Notes: generated by a model from the letters alone, not told the origin. A stretch of DNA of 64,000 nt from Tenacibaculum sp. MAR_2010_89 (GCF_900105985.1 NZ_FNUB01000005.1:2294001-2358000), one strand, 5' to 3'; shown: positions 7,149 through 16,831, counted from the stretch's first letter. Program-made: numbers and translations.

Positions 7149-8567
7149 ATGAGAAAAACTAGAAATTTATGTATTGTATTATTATTGTTGTTATTTAGTA
7201 TTAAAAGTTCAGCACAAAAAGATATGTTGAACAAATTGTATAAAAAAACTTTAAAATTAAGTGAAGTAGAAAATTATATGGAGCTTAATAACATTCCTCC
7301 TGCCCAATGTGTCGATTCTAAACAAGTATTAAATAATGATTTGGATGAAAGTGATAATATTAGGTATAGTAACCGACGACCTTCATATGAAATAAAGGTT
7401 TTTAATGTGTTTTTTCATGTTGTTAATGAAAATAATGGAAACCGTGCTGTGCCAATAAGTGAAAATGATTTAATTGAGGCTGTAGCAATTTTGAATAAAA
7501 CATTTAATCAGTTTAAAATTTTCTTTAAATATAAAGGGCATGATCAAATTAATAGCACATGGAGGTCTGTATTATATATTGGAGGAAACAGAACTTTTAG
7601 TCAGTTAGTAGAATACTCAAAAAGTATAGGTAAATATCAAAATAACAGTTTTAATGTATATATCGTTTCTACGATACGTTATAGTCAATACGATTCTAGA
7701 AAAATAGCTGGTTTATCAAATAAACCAGGAATAAACAGTGTAATAGATGATGAGTATTTATTAACATCTACTTTACCTCATGAAATTGGTCATAATTTCT
7801 CATTAGAACATACATATAGAAACTGGAATAATTCGAATTGTAATTTGGTAGCTCAAAATGATTATATAGACGATACATTACCTTCAATGGCTTATGAGAA
7901 TTCAGAAATTGATTCAGATTGTTCAACATATATAGGTGATAAAGATAAAAATAAATGCGGAATTGATTTTACTCAAGTTCCAGCAACTAATTTTATGAGT
8001 TCAAATGTTTTACCCTGTAGGTCTTTAGAAAATGCAAGTTTTACTTCTGGTCAAGGCAAGCGAATGATGTTAACAATTCAGAATAAATGGAATACAATAT
8101 ATAAAAAAGTTGAAAATTCAATTGAAAGTTTATATGAGCCTTATCAGGGAAGTTATGTTCAAGGAATATATCAAGATCCAAATAATGTTACTGGAAAAGA
8201 GATGAAATTTCAAAAAGGTTTTGACTATCAATTTGTAGACTGTAAGAAAACTACTTTTGTTAAAAAAAGTTATTCTAAAAATGACGTTCCAAAGGAGCAT
8301 CCATACTTTACAGCAATAAAGATTCTTCAGGTTTCAAGTTCTGAAGCTCGTAAATGCAATATCCCCAGACCATCAGTATATCAAGGAGGAACTATAATTA
8401 GTTTTGGAAATATAATAGATAATAATTATGAGGTTAAAAAATTGGATAGTGAAGAAATTCAAAACCCTAAATTAGTAGAAACATTGCCTTTTGGATATAG
8501 TATTATAAATAAAGAATTGAAAAACGGAGATAAATATCAAAAAACTATATATAAAGCAAGAAACTAA
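7149..8567 (+). CDS. Secreted zinc metalloprotease, M43-like
   Basis: From the ATG at 7149 the protein has 472 residues; an in-frame ATG at 7137 would add four hydrophobic residues before the MRKTRN basic start, so 7149 gives the better signal peptide (cleavage near SSA-Q). The zinc site is HEIGHNFSLEH with a downstream Met-turn NFMSS, typical of metzincins of the pregnancy-associated plasma protein A (M43) type. The usual Gly between the second His and the third ligand is replaced by Ser. Several Cys residues flank the site and suggest disulphides. The last 150 residues match no domain I know. Secretion across the inner membrane is expected; substrate unknown. Confidence 0.8.
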   Translation: MRKTRNLCIVLLLLLFSIKSSAQKDMLNKLYKKTLKLSEVENYMELNNIPPAQCVDSKQVLNNDLDESDNIRYSNRRPSYEIKVFNVFFHVVNENNGNRAVPISENDLIEAVAILNKTFNQFKIFFKYKGHDQINSTWRSVLYIGGNRTFSQLVEYSKSIGKYQNNSFNVYIVSTIRYSQYDSRKIAGLSNKPGINSVIDDEYLLTSTLPHEIGHNFSLEHTYRNWNNSNCNLVAQNDYIDDTLPSMAYENSEIDSDCSTYIGDKDKNKCGIDFTQVPATNFMSSNVLPCRSLENASFTSGQGKRMMLTIQNKWNTIYKKVENSIESLYEPYQGSYVQGIYQDPNNVTGKEMKFQKGFDYQFVDCKKTTFVKKSYSKNDVPKEHPYFTAIKILQVSSSEARKCNIPRPSVYQGGTIISFGNIIDNNYEVKKLDSEEIQNPKLVETLPFGYSIINKELKNGDKYQKTIYKARN

Positions 8568-8624
8568 TTTTTCTTAATTGTTACCGTTAAGTATAGATTT
8601 AACGGATCTTTTATATCTGTATAG

Positions 8625-8640
8625 TGTAACAATTGTTACA
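8625..8640. promoter_or_regulatory. Perfect 16-bp palindrome upstream of glmM
   Basis: TGTAACAATTGTTACA is perfectly symmetric and lies 44 bp upstream of the -7 element of glmM. A weaker repeat, CCGTTAA (8584-8590) / TTAACGG (8599-8605), just after the protease stop, may be the end of the upstream transcript. A dimeric regulator is likely; which one is unknown. Confidence 0.45.
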
Positions 8641-8683
8641 TTTAAAGATGCCTATATGTAAGCTTTAATTTCTGAAATACCGT

Positions 8684-8691
8684 TATATTTG
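8684..8691 (+). promoter_or_regulatory. -7 element of the glmM operon
   Basis: TATATTTG matches TAnnTTTG and sits 20 bp before the glmM ATG. Confidence 0.55.
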
Positions 8692-8711
8692 TTATCAAAT
8701 TAAATAACAAT

Positions 8712-10103
8712 ATGACTTTAATTAAATCTATTTCAGGTATTAGAGGTACTATAGGGGGAGCTATAGGTGATAATTTAACGCCTATTGATGCAGTAAAATT
8801 TGCTGCAGCTTACGGTACATTTATAAAGAAACAGAATCAAGAAAAAGAAAAAATAAAAATAGTAATAGGAAGAGATGCCCGTATTTCTGGTAAGATGATT
8901 ACTAGTTTAGTTGCAAATACTTTAGTAGGCTTAGGAATAGATGTATTGGATTTAGGTTTATCTACCACGCCAACTGTTGAAATAGCAGTTCCTATTGAAA
9001 AAGCAGATGGAGGTATAATTTTAACAGCATCACATAATCCTAAACAATGGAATGCTTTAAAATTATTAAATGAAAAAGGTGAATTTATAGATGGAGCAGA
9101 TGGAGCAGAAGTTTTAGCTTTAGCTGAAAGCAATAATTTGCAATTTGCTGAAGTAGATGATTTAGGTAACTATAAGAAGAAAAAGAACTATATAAAAAAA
9201 CATATTAAGGAAGTTTTAAAACTTGACTTAGTTGATAAAAAAGCAATTAAAAAAGCTAAATTTAAAGCTGTAGTTGATGGAGTAAATTCAACAGGAGGTA
9301 TAGCTATTCCAATGCTTTTAAAAGAACTAGGAGTTAAATGTATAGAACTATATTGTGAGCCTAATGGACATTTTCCTCACAACCCTGAGCCTTTAAAAGA
9401 AAACTTAACAGATATATCTAAATTAGTTGTAAAAAAGAAAGCAGATTTAGGAATTGTAGTTGATCCTGATGTTGATCGATTAGCATTAATATCTGAAGAT
9501 GGTTCAATGTTTGGTGAAGAATATACTTTAGTGGCTTGTGCTGACTATGTATTAGGAAAAAACAAAGGGGGTAATACAGTTTCAAACCTGTCTTCTTCTA
9601 GAGCTTTAAGAGATGTCACTGAGAAACACGGAGGAACTTACACCGCTAGTGCAGTAGGTGAGGTAAATGTAGTAAAGAAAATGAAAGAAACTAATACTGT
9701 TATTGGTGGAGAAGGGAATGGTGGTATTATTTATCCAGATTCACATTATGGACGTGATTCTTTAGTTGGTGTAGCTTTATTTTTATCTCATTTAGCTAAT
9801 AAAAAAGTATCGTGTAAAGAGCTAAGAGATAGCTATCCTAGTTATTTTATGAGTAAAAATAAAATACAATTAACTCCAAAAATTAATGTAGATGATATTT
9901 TAACAAAAATGGCTTCTAAATATAAAGATGAAGAGGTTAACACAATAGATGGAGTTAAAATAGATTTTGCAGAGGAATGGGTACACTTAAGAAAATCTAA
10001 TACAGAACCTATTATTCGTATTTATACAGAAGCTATATCTCAAGCGAAAGCTGATGCATTAGCTGAAAGATTTATTAAAGAAATAGAAGAAATAATAGCG
10101 TAA
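8712..10103 (+). CDS. glmM: Phosphoglucosamine mutase
   Basis: 463 residues of the alpha-D-phosphohexomutase family. The phosphoserine loop TASHNP has its Ser at 107, the Mg-binding loop is DPDVDRLAL near 245-255, the sugar loop is GGEGNGG near 335-341 and the phosphate loop RKSNTEPIIRIYTE is near the C-terminus. GlmM converts glucosamine-6-P to glucosamine-1-P for cell-wall precursors in the cytosol. The Bacteroidota branch is annotated both as GlmM and as phosphomannomutase/phosphoglucomutase, so substrate is slightly open. The outer-membrane gene downstream starts three bases after its stop. Confidence 0.88.
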   Translation: MTLIKSISGIRGTIGGAIGDNLTPIDAVKFAAAYGTFIKKQNQEKEKIKIVIGRDARISGKMITSLVANTLVGLGIDVLDLGLSTTPTVEIAVPIEKADGGIILTASHNPKQWNALKLLNEKGEFIDGADGAEVLALAESNNLQFAEVDDLGNYKKKKNYIKKHIKEVLKLDLVDKKAIKKAKFKAVVDGVNSTGGIAIPMLLKELGVKCIELYCEPNGHFPHNPEPLKENLTDISKLVVKKKADLGIVVDPDVDRLALISEDGSMFGEEYTLVACADYVLGKNKGGNTVSNLSSSRALRDVTEKHGGTYTASAVGEVNVVKKMKETNTVIGGEGNGGIIYPDSHYGRDSLVGVALFLSHLANKKVSCKELRDSYPSYFMSKNKIQLTPKINVDDILTKMASKYKDEEVNTIDGVKIDFAEEWVHLRKSNTEPIIRIYTEAISQAKADALAERFIKEIEEIIA

Positions 10104-10106
10104 GTT

Positions 10107-10937
10107 TTGAATACTAAATATTTAGCAATAGCATTGTTCCTTTTTTCCTTATCTATGAACGCACAAGATAATAAGGTTAAAAAGGTAACTAATAAAGGAA
10201 AGTTTTTTGTTTATTGGGGGTGGAATTGGGCAAGTTATTCTGATTCGGATATACATTTTAAAGGAAATAATTATGATTTTACCTTAAAAAATGTAAAAGC
10301 TACAGATAGACCTACAAAATTTTCTTTTAGAGATTATTTTAATCCGGGAAGGGTAACAATACCTCAAACTAATTTTAGAATAGGATATTTTTTTAAAGAA
10401 AACTATACTATTTCAATTGGAGTAGATCATATGAAATATGTAATGGTACCAAATCAAGATGTGAAAATTGATGGTACTATTAATGTTGGTAATCCAAAGT
10501 ATGATGGAGTTTATAATAACTCTGATATAAATTTAGCCAGTGATTTCTTACGATTTGAGCATACAGATGGTTTAAATTACGTAAATATTCAGTTATATAG
10601 ATTCGATGATATAAGTAAGTGGTTTGGGTTAGAACTTGAAAATCTTCAAATTAATTTAACAGAAGGTGTTGGTGTTGGTGTTCTTGTTCCTAGAACAAAT
10701 ACAACATTATTAAATAATGAAAGGCATGATGATTTTCATTTTTCTGGATATGGAGCGTCAGTAGGAGGTGGGTTAAATATTACATTTTTAAAACACTTTT
10801 TTATACAAGCTGATATCAAAGGAGGATATATTTATATGCCAAATATAAGAACAACTGTAAATGCTTCTGATACTGCATCACAAGGGTTTTACTTTTTTCA
10901 AAACAATATTTTAATAGGAGGTAAATTTAGAATTTAG
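10107..10937 (+). CDS. Outer-membrane beta-barrel-like protein
   Basis: 276 residues starting at TTG (10107), which gives a proper signal peptide ending near MNA-Q; the next ATG (10155) would remove it. The mature part alternates short polar and aromatic strands (for example FRIGYFFKENYTISIGVDH) and ends in GGKFRI, all as in Flavobacteria outer-membrane barrels without a named family. No function can be assigned. It is sandwiched between glmM and the aminotransferase with gaps of three and two bases. Confidence 0.7.
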   Translation: MNTKYLAIALFLFSLSMNAQDNKVKKVTNKGKFFVYWGWNWASYSDSDIHFKGNNYDFTLKNVKATDRPTKFSFRDYFNPGRVTIPQTNFRIGYFFKENYTISIGVDHMKYVMVPNQDVKIDGTINVGNPKYDGVYNNSDINLASDFLRFEHTDGLNYVNIQLYRFDDISKWFGLELENLQINLTEGVGVGVLVPRTNTTLLNNERHDDFHFSGYGASVGGGLNITFLKHFFIQADIKGGYIYMPNIRTTVNASDTASQGFYFFQNNILIGGKFRI

Positions 10938-10939
10938 TT

Positions 10940-12406
10940 ATGAGTTTAGAACTGTACTTTGAAGAATTTAAAAATAATATAGTTGGTATAAACCAAACAT
11001 TTAAAACACCTTATGGTGAAAAAAAACTTATTTATACAGATTGGACAGCTAGTGGTAGGTTGTATAGACCAATTGAAGAGAAATTATTAAATGAGTTTGG
11101 TCCTTTTGTAGCTAATACACATACAGAAACATCTACTTCTGGTGCTGCTATGACTTTAGCATACACTAAAGCTAGAAATATAATTAAAGATCATGTAAAT
11201 GCTAATAAAGATGATGTTTTAATAACTGAAGGTTCTGGAATGACTGGGGTAGTTAATAAATTTCAGCGTATTCTTGGTTTAAAAGTTTCTGAAAATTTAA
11301 AAGAGTATACTCAAATACCTGATGAGAAACGTCCAATAGTTTTTGTGAGTCATATGGAACATCATTCTAATCAAACATCTTGGTATGAAACAATAGCGGA
11401 TGTAGAAGTTGTACCTTGTGATGATGCTGGATTAGTATGTTTAGAAAAGTTTGAAGAAGTAGTAAAAAAATATAACGATAGACCTATAAAAATAGCATCA
11501 GTTATTGCTGGATCTAACGTAACAGGGATTAAAACTGATTATCATAAAATTGCAGCATTAATTCATAAATATAATGGATTGTGTTTTGTAGATTTTGCAT
11601 GTTCTGCACCATATGTAGATATTAATATGCATCCAGATAATGAAAATGAACATTTAGATGCAATTTTCTTTTCCCCACATAAGTTTTTAGGAGGTCCAGG
11701 AAGTTCAGGTGTATTGTTGTTTAATAAAAAACTTTATAAAAATACGATTCCTGATAACCCAGGAGGAGGTACGGTAACATATACTAATCCTTGGGGAGAA
11801 CACGATTATATTGATGATGTTGAAACGAGAGAAGATGGTGGTACACCTGCTTTTTTACAAACAATTCGTATTGCTTTATCAATACAATTAAAGAATAAAA
11901 TGGGAACGGAGAGCATGAAAAAAAGAGAGGATGAAATAAATCCTGTTATTTTTGATTGCTTAGAAAGTATAGATGGAGTAAGAATTTTAGCGCCACAACA
12001 TAAAGATAGATTAAGTATTTTCTCTTTTTATTTTGAAAAATATCATTTTAATTTAGTCGTTAAATTATTAAATGATCATTTTGGAATTCAAACAAGAGGT
12101 GGGTGTTCATGTGCTGGTACTTATGGACATTTTTTATTAAATGTAGACCAAAATACTTCTCATAAAATTAAAGATAAAATTTTAGAAGGCTGTAGTACAG
12201 ATAAACCAGGTTGGGTTCGATTATCAATACATCCAACAATTACTAATGAAGAAGTAAATTATATTTGTGATTCATTAAAGTTATTAGCTAAAAATATTGA
12301 GGAATGGTCAAAAGATTATCATTATAGTTTAGCTAAAAATGATTATGTACATAATTCAGTTGAATCAATAGAAAAACAATTAGTTTCTGAATGGTTTGCT
12401 ATTTAA
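10940..12406 (+). CDS. Class V aminotransferase (cysteine-desulfurase-like fold)
   Basis: 488 residues, PLP fold type I. The Schiff-base lysine is K248 in SPHKFLGGPGSSG; the aspartate of the VDFAC strand holds the PLP ring nitrogen, and SHMEHHSN carries the stacking histidine. A GGCSCAGTYGH motif near the C-terminus supplies cysteines where desulfurases have the catalytic loop, so it could act on a cysteine-like substrate, but it is longer than IscS/SufS (about 400). It belongs to the uncharacterised 'aminotransferase class V' group of Bacteroidota. Upstream OMP and downstream M14 peptidase suggest an amino-acid or peptide related operon. Confidence 0.85.
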   Translation: MSLELYFEEFKNNIVGINQTFKTPYGEKKLIYTDWTASGRLYRPIEEKLLNEFGPFVANTHTETSTSGAAMTLAYTKARNIIKDHVNANKDDVLITEGSGMTGVVNKFQRILGLKVSENLKEYTQIPDEKRPIVFVSHMEHHSNQTSWYETIADVEVVPCDDAGLVCLEKFEEVVKKYNDRPIKIASVIAGSNVTGIKTDYHKIAALIHKYNGLCFVDFACSAPYVDINMHPDNENEHLDAIFFSPHKFLGGPGSSGVLLFNKKLYKNTIPDNPGGGTVTYTNPWGEHDYIDDVETREDGGTPAFLQTIRIALSIQLKNKMGTESMKKREDEINPVIFDCLESIDGVRILAPQHKDRLSIFSFYFEKYHFNLVVKLLNDHFGIQTRGGCSCAGTYGHFLLNVDQNTSHKIKDKILEGCSTDKPGWVRLSIHPTITNEEVNYICDSLKLLAKNIEEWSKDYHYSLAKNDYVHNSVESIEKQLVSEWFAI

Positions 12407-12414
12407 TTTAAGAA

Positions 12415-13467
12415 ATGGAAATATTAGACATTGATTCTTTAGAAAAAGAATATCTCATTATAAAAGAAGATAGACTTAAAGGTAGGTGGATCACTTTTAA
12501 AGATATTGAAAGTTTATATTCAAAATTACCTAATTATATTGAATCAAAAATTATAGGTACTTCAGAAAAAGGCACTCCTATTTATAAACTTAAATTAGGA
12601 AGAGGAAAGAAAAAAGTTTTCATGTGGAGTCAAATGCACGGAAATGAAAGTACTGGAACAAAAGCGGTTTTTGATTTTTTAAACTTTATAAATGAAAATT
12701 CTTCAAAAAGCATAATTAAAACTATTTTAAGTAATATTGAAATTCATATTATTCCAATGCTAAATCCTGATGGAGCTCATGCTTATACAAGAGTTAATGC
12801 AAATAATATTGATTTAAATAGAGATGCTGTTGATTTAATAGCTAAAGAAAGCAAGCTTTTAAGGTCTGTTTTAGAAGAAATTAATCCAGAATTCTGTTTT
12901 AATTTGCATGATCAAAGAACAATTTTTGGCGTTGAGGGTACTTCAAATCCAGCAACAATTTCGTTTTTAGCCCCTTCAGAAGAAGAATCTAGGCAAATTA
13001 CTAAGGGTAGAGCAGAAACGATGAATGTGATTATAGCAATGAATAAGTTATTGCAGCAAATCATACCGAATCATGTTGGAAGATATACAGACGAGTTTTA
13101 TCCAACAGCAACTGGAGATAACTTTCAAAAATTAGGACATAATACTATTTTGATTGAAGCTGGGCATTATCCTAATGATTATGACAGAGAAGAAGTAAGA
13201 AAGTTCAATTTTTATGCTTTAATTCAAGGTTTTTTTCATATTTCAACAAATACTGAGTTCAGTAATTATGAAGAATATTTTTCTATTCCTAACAATATCA
13301 AGAACTTCTATGATGTTATTTATAGATCAAAAAATAATGAAAAAGATATAGCATATCAGTACGCTGAGAAGATAGAAAGTAATAAATTTGTGCTTACTTT
13401 AATTAAGGAGAAAGAAGGAGATTTAAAATCATATTTGTCCCATCAAGAATTTAACATAAATGATTGA
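12415..13467 (+). CDS. M14-family zinc carboxypeptidase
   Basis: 350 residues. Zinc ligands follow the M14 pattern: H75-x2-E78 in MHGNES and H166 in NLHDQ; the NPDGAxxYTRxNxxxxDLNRD substrate segment is near 117-140 and LIEAGHYP near 245 supplies the catalytic Glu. No signal peptide is seen, so it is probably cytosolic and trims peptides. It follows the aminotransferase stop by eight bases in one operon, followed by an Lrp-type amino-acid sensor. Confidence 0.88.
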   Translation: MEILDIDSLEKEYLIIKEDRLKGRWITFKDIESLYSKLPNYIESKIIGTSEKGTPIYKLKLGRGKKKVFMWSQMHGNESTGTKAVFDFLNFINENSSKSIIKTILSNIEIHIIPMLNPDGAHAYTRVNANNIDLNRDAVDLIAKESKLLRSVLEEINPEFCFNLHDQRTIFGVEGTSNPATISFLAPSEEESRQITKGRAETMNVIIAMNKLLQQIIPNHVGRYTDEFYPTATGDNFQKLGHNTILIEAGHYPNDYDREEVRKFNFYALIQGFFHISTNTEFSNYEEYFSIPNNIKNFYDVIYRSKNNEKDIAYQYAEKIESNKFVLTLIKEKEGDLKSYLSHQEFNIND

Positions 13468-13548
13468 TCTTTGTTTTTCTTCTAATGAAAGTATATAAAA
13501 ATTGAAAAAAAATCATATTTTAGCAGTATTACTTGAAATAAAACAAAA

Positions 13549-14028
13549 ATGAAGAAATTTGTATTAGATGAAATAGATCATCAAATCTTAGACATTTTAA
13601 TAGAAAATGCTAGAACACCTTTTACTGATATAGCTAAGAAGTTATTAGTGTCTGCAGGAACTATTCATGTACGAGTAAAGAAAATGGAAGATGAAGGTAT
13701 AATAGAAGGATCTACATTGACATTGAATTATGAAAAAATGGGATATTCTTTTATAGCTCATGTAGGTGTTTTTTTAGAAAAAACATCAATGACACAGCAT
13801 GTTTTAGAAAGCTTAAGATTAATACCTAATGTAACTGTAGCTTACGTTACAGCAGGAAAATATAATATTTTTTGTAAAGTTAGAGCAAAGAGCACAAACG
13901 ATGCGAAAGATATTATTTATAGAATTGATGACATTCATGGTGTAAATAGAACTGAAACTATGATATCATTAGAAGAAAGTATTAATGATAAAAAGCGTTT
14001 AATGCATGCTATTTTTAAAGAAATATAG
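13549..14028 (+). CDS. Lrp/AsnC-family transcriptional regulator
   Basis: 159 residues: N-terminal helix-turn-helix (LDEIDHQILDILIENARTPF, then AKKLLVSAGTIHVRVKKMEDEGII) and C-terminal RAM ligand-binding domain (residues about 65-145). Complete for the family, which binds amino acids and forms octamers on DNA. The adjacent aminotransferase and peptidase are plausible targets. A terminator follows, so it ends the transcript. Confidence 0.92.
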   Translation: MKKFVLDEIDHQILDILIENARTPFTDIAKKLLVSAGTIHVRVKKMEDEGIIEGSTLTLNYEKMGYSFIAHVGVFLEKTSMTQHVLESLRLIPNVTVAYVTAGKYNIFCKVRAKSTNDAKDIIYRIDDIHGVNRTETMISLEESINDKKRLMHAIFKEI

Positions 14029-14053
14029 TTCTTTCTAAAAAAAAAGTAATAAA

Positions 14054-14084
14054 AAAACTGCCTTTATTTAAAGGCAGTTTTTTT
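14054..14084 (+). terminator. Intrinsic terminator after the Lrp gene
   Basis: AAAACTGCCTTTA and TAAAGGCAGTTTT form a 13-bp stem with a two-base loop, followed by a T-run to 14084. It lies 26 bp after the stop. Confidence 0.93.
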
Positions 14085-14153
14085 ATTGACTAATGTAAAG
14101 TAATTTCTAGATATAGAAAATATAGAGTATCATAATAGTTCGGGTTAATTCAA

Positions 14154-14161
14154 TATATTTG
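14154..14161 (+). promoter_or_regulatory. -7 element of the PepSY gene
   Basis: TATATTTG matches TAnnTTTG and lies 23 bp upstream of the ATG at 14185. Confidence 0.5.
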
Positions 14162-14184
14162 AAAAATAAATATTATTTAATATA

Positions 14185-14727
14185 ATGAAATTAACAAATA
14201 GAAGTTTACATCGTGACTTTGCTTATTTTTATGTAGGTTTAATTATTGCTTTTTCTTTTTCAGGAATTATTTTAAATCACAGAGAAGATTGGTATCCTAT
14301 GAATTATACTTTCGAAAGTAAAGACGTTCAACTTAATTTGCCTGAAAACTTAGATTTGTTAACGAAAGAATATATTCAAGAAGAAGTAAGGAATATAGAT
14401 GAAAAATATGATGGCCATAGAGTAAGAAAGAATACACTTAGAGTATATTTTAAAGGAAATATAATATTAGATGTTGATACAGCTACAGGAAAAGGAATAA
14501 TAGAGTACAAGAGAAAAGTACCATTATTAGGACATACCATGTATTTACACAAGTCTACTAATAGTTTTTGGATTTGGTATTCAGATATTTTTGGAGTAGC
14601 TATGTTATTAATAGCAATTACTGGAGTTTTAATTCCTGCTGGTAAAAATGGTTTTTCTAAAAGAGGCTGGAAATTAGCCGTTTTAGGGATGTTGTTTCCT
14701 ATAGTATTCTTAGTACTATTTTCTTAA
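14185..14727 (+). CDS. PepSY-associated transmembrane protein
   Basis: 180 residues with an N-terminal helix (YFYVGLIIAFSFSGIIL), a periplasmic PepSY-like stretch with the NHRxDWYP motif, then LHKSTNSFWIWYSDIFGVAMLLIAITGVL and a last C-terminal helix. This is the short 'PepSY-associated TM helix' group related to iron-uptake-linked flavoreductase membrane proteins. A link to iron is family knowledge only; I see no Fur-like box here. Its stop overlaps the convergent pseudouridine synthase gene by four bases. Confidence 0.8.
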   Translation: MKLTNRSLHRDFAYFYVGLIIAFSFSGIILNHREDWYPMNYTFESKDVQLNLPENLDLLTKEYIQEEVRNIDEKYDGHRVRKNTLRVYFKGNIILDVDTATGKGIIEYKRKVPLLGHTMYLHKSTNSFWIWYSDIFGVAMLLIAITGVLIPAGKNGFSKRGWKLAVLGMLFPIVFLVLFS

Positions 14728-15419
14728 ATTTCCCAATTGAATTTATCGAAGATAACTTTCCAATTCTCAGTGAAATTAGATGTTAATTTGATTTCTTTGT
14801 TTAAGAAAGGATGAATAAATTCAAGATTATGTGCATGTAAAAATAAGTTGTCACAATCAAAATTTTCAATAAACATCATATTATGGTTTTTATCTCCATA
14901 TTTTGGATCACCTATTAAGGGGTGACTTATTTTGTTTGTATGTATTCGTAATTGATGTAATCTTCCAGTTTTTGGAGTTAATTTCACTAAACTATACCTT
15001 GATGTATCATATGGTTTTACAGGTATATCTAAAATCTTCTGTTTTATAGTTTCAAGTTTAGTTTCTGCCTCTTTGTATACATTTGAATCTCTTCCTTTTA
15101 CTGGACTATAAATAATGGTACTTTGTGGAGAATGACCTCTTACAATCCCATAATAAGTTTTTTGAATTAAACTTTCTGTAAAAAGGTTTTGAAATTTTGA
15201 AACAAACTTGGTTTCTTTAGCAAGTAAAATAATTCCTGAAGTTTTTCTATCTAGTCTATGAATAGGATAATATTTACCCTTAATTTGTTCATCAAGTAAT
15301 TGTAATAATGATTTTTCGTCAGAAACATTTCTAGAATGATGTGCATGATGTACAACAACATTGTTAGGTTTTGTTACACAAACTATATACTCGTCTTGAT
15401 AAATAACTTCTAGTTTCAA
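14724..15419 (-). CDS. RluA-family pseudouridine synthase (TruC-like)
   Basis: 231 residues. The catalytic motif HRLDRKTSGIILLAK carries the conserved Asp; GRLHQLRIHTNKISHPLIGDPKYG is the second RluA signature. No S4 domain is present, as in TruC, which modifies tRNA U65; rRNA or other tRNA sites are possible. Convergent with, and overlapping, the PepSY gene. Confidence 0.9.
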   Translation of the reverse strand: MKLEVIYQDEYIVCVTKPNNVVVHHAHHSRNVSDEKSLLQLLDEQIKGKYYPIHRLDRKTSGIILLAKETKFVSKFQNLFTESLIQKTYYGIVRGHSPQSTIIYSPVKGRDSNVYKEAETKLETIKQKILDIPVKPYDTSRYSLVKLTPKTGRLHQLRIHTNKISHPLIGDPKYGDKNHNMMFIENFDCDNLFLHAHNLEFIHPFLNKEIKLTSNFTENWKVIFDKFNWEI

Positions 15420-15451
15420 AATTAAAAATACTTTTAAATGAATGATTTGAT

Positions 15452-16651
15452 TTATAATTGTACCTCTTTCTTAACGTATACTAGCATCGCTAATGAAAGT
15501 AATCCACAAGCCAAAAAGCCTATAAAAAGAGGAATAGATGTCGTTGTTATATAACTACCTATAAACATAGCAATAGGAACTGCCATTATTGTAGATATAA
15601 AACCATTAAATGCTGCGCCAATACCAGCAATATGACCTATAGGTTGCATTGCTAAAGCTCTTAAGTTTCCAAATAAAAAACCTATCGAAAAAAATTGAAG
15701 CGCAAAAAACAATAAAATAATTTCAATACTAGGGTTTTTAGAACCATAAAATAAAGCGATATAAATAATAGGAACTAGAATAAAAACATAAGTAAAAAAA
15801 TAGACTAGTTTAAACATACCAAACTTCATGACTAAAGTTCCATTTAAAAATGTTGCAAAACCTACAGAAATAGCTAGCCCAGCAAAAATAAAAGGAAATT
15901 CTTCATGTAAGCTATATTGTTCTTGAAAAATATATTGTGAAGCACTTAAGTATACCATAAAAGAGCCTGTAATTAGCCCAGAAATTAAAGTAAAAACAAA
16001 TGCTTGCTTCTGTTTTTTAAATTCTTTATATCCGTTAATAAAAAGCTTATATGAAAAAGTAGTTTTATGCTCTTTTTTTAAAGTTTCTGGCTGTCTTTTC
16101 CACAGCCATATCATAATTAATACTCCAAATATTAATTGACTATAAAATATAGATTTCCACCCATAATTATCAAGCATAATTTTACCTAATGAAGGAGCTA
16201 CTACTGGTACTAAAATGAAAATTACAACTATAAAAGACATTATTTTAGCCATATAGTTACCACTAAAACTATCACGTACCATTGCTATACTAATGGTTCT
16301 TGGTGCTGAAAGACCAATTCCTTGTAAAATTCTACCAATTATCATCATTTCAATACTTGAAGCTGTAACACAAATAAAACTAGCTAAAACAAAAATAATA
16401 AAGCCAAAATATATTATTGGTTTTCTACCAAAACTATCAGAAATAGGACCTGCAATTAATTGACCAAAACCAAGACCTAAAAATATCATAGTAACAAGAA
16501 GTTGATTATCACTTGTGTCTTTTAGATTGATAGAGTATCCTATTTGATCCAAAGCAGGTAGTAAAGCATCAATAGATAAGGCAACTAATGACATTAAAGA
16601 AGCCATTAAAGTAATGAATTCTAATTTAGAATTATTTGAAGTTTTATGCAT
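15452..16651 (-). CDS. MFS multidrug efflux transporter, Bcr/CflA type
   Basis: 399 residues, 12 predicted inner-membrane helices, with the motif A GPISDSFGRKPIIYFG after helix 2 and a motif C-like proton-antiporter segment in helix 5. The N-terminal SIDALLPALDQIG matches the Bcr/CflA family. Exports drugs or dipeptides in family members. Separated from the pseudouridine synthase by 32 bases; likely co-transcribed on the minus strand. Confidence 0.88.
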   Translation of the reverse strand: MHKTSNNSKLEFITLMASLMSLVALSIDALLPALDQIGYSINLKDTSDNQLLVTMIFLGLGFGQLIAGPISDSFGRKPIIYFGFIIFVLASFICVTASSIEMMIIGRILQGIGLSAPRTISIAMVRDSFSGNYMAKIMSFIVVIFILVPVVAPSLGKIMLDNYGWKSIFYSQLIFGVLIMIWLWKRQPETLKKEHKTTFSYKLFINGYKEFKKQKQAFVFTLISGLITGSFMVYLSASQYIFQEQYSLHEEFPFIFAGLAISVGFATFLNGTLVMKFGMFKLVYFFTYVFILVPIIYIALFYGSKNPSIEIILLFFALQFFSIGFLFGNLRALAMQPIGHIAGIGAAFNGFISTIMAVPIAMFIGSYITTTSIPLFIGFLACGLLSLAMLVYVKKEVQL

Positions 16652-16718
16652 TTTACAAAATTACAACAACTAGTAAGTTAAATAGTGAAAAAAGGAAATT
16701 AAAAAGAAAATAAAAAAT

Positions 16719-16762
16719 GGTGCCATTAGCTTTAAGAAGGGTTAAGGTTCACTAATAGCACC
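16719..16762. repeat. 11-bp near-perfect inverted repeat between divergent genes
   Basis: GGTGCCATTAG (16719-16729) and CTAATAGCACC (16752-16762) are reverse complements with one mismatch across 22 bp. It lies between the divergent MFS exporter and ECF sigma genes and is GC-richer than its surroundings. It may be an operator for either gene or a structured RNA element; there is no adjacent T-run on the plus strand to make it a terminator. Confidence 0.4.
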
Positions 16763-16831
16763 CAGTATATAATTAATTTGTTATAAAACAATTAAAAAAT
16801 AAAATACCCTACCTTTTTTTTAAAAAAATGT

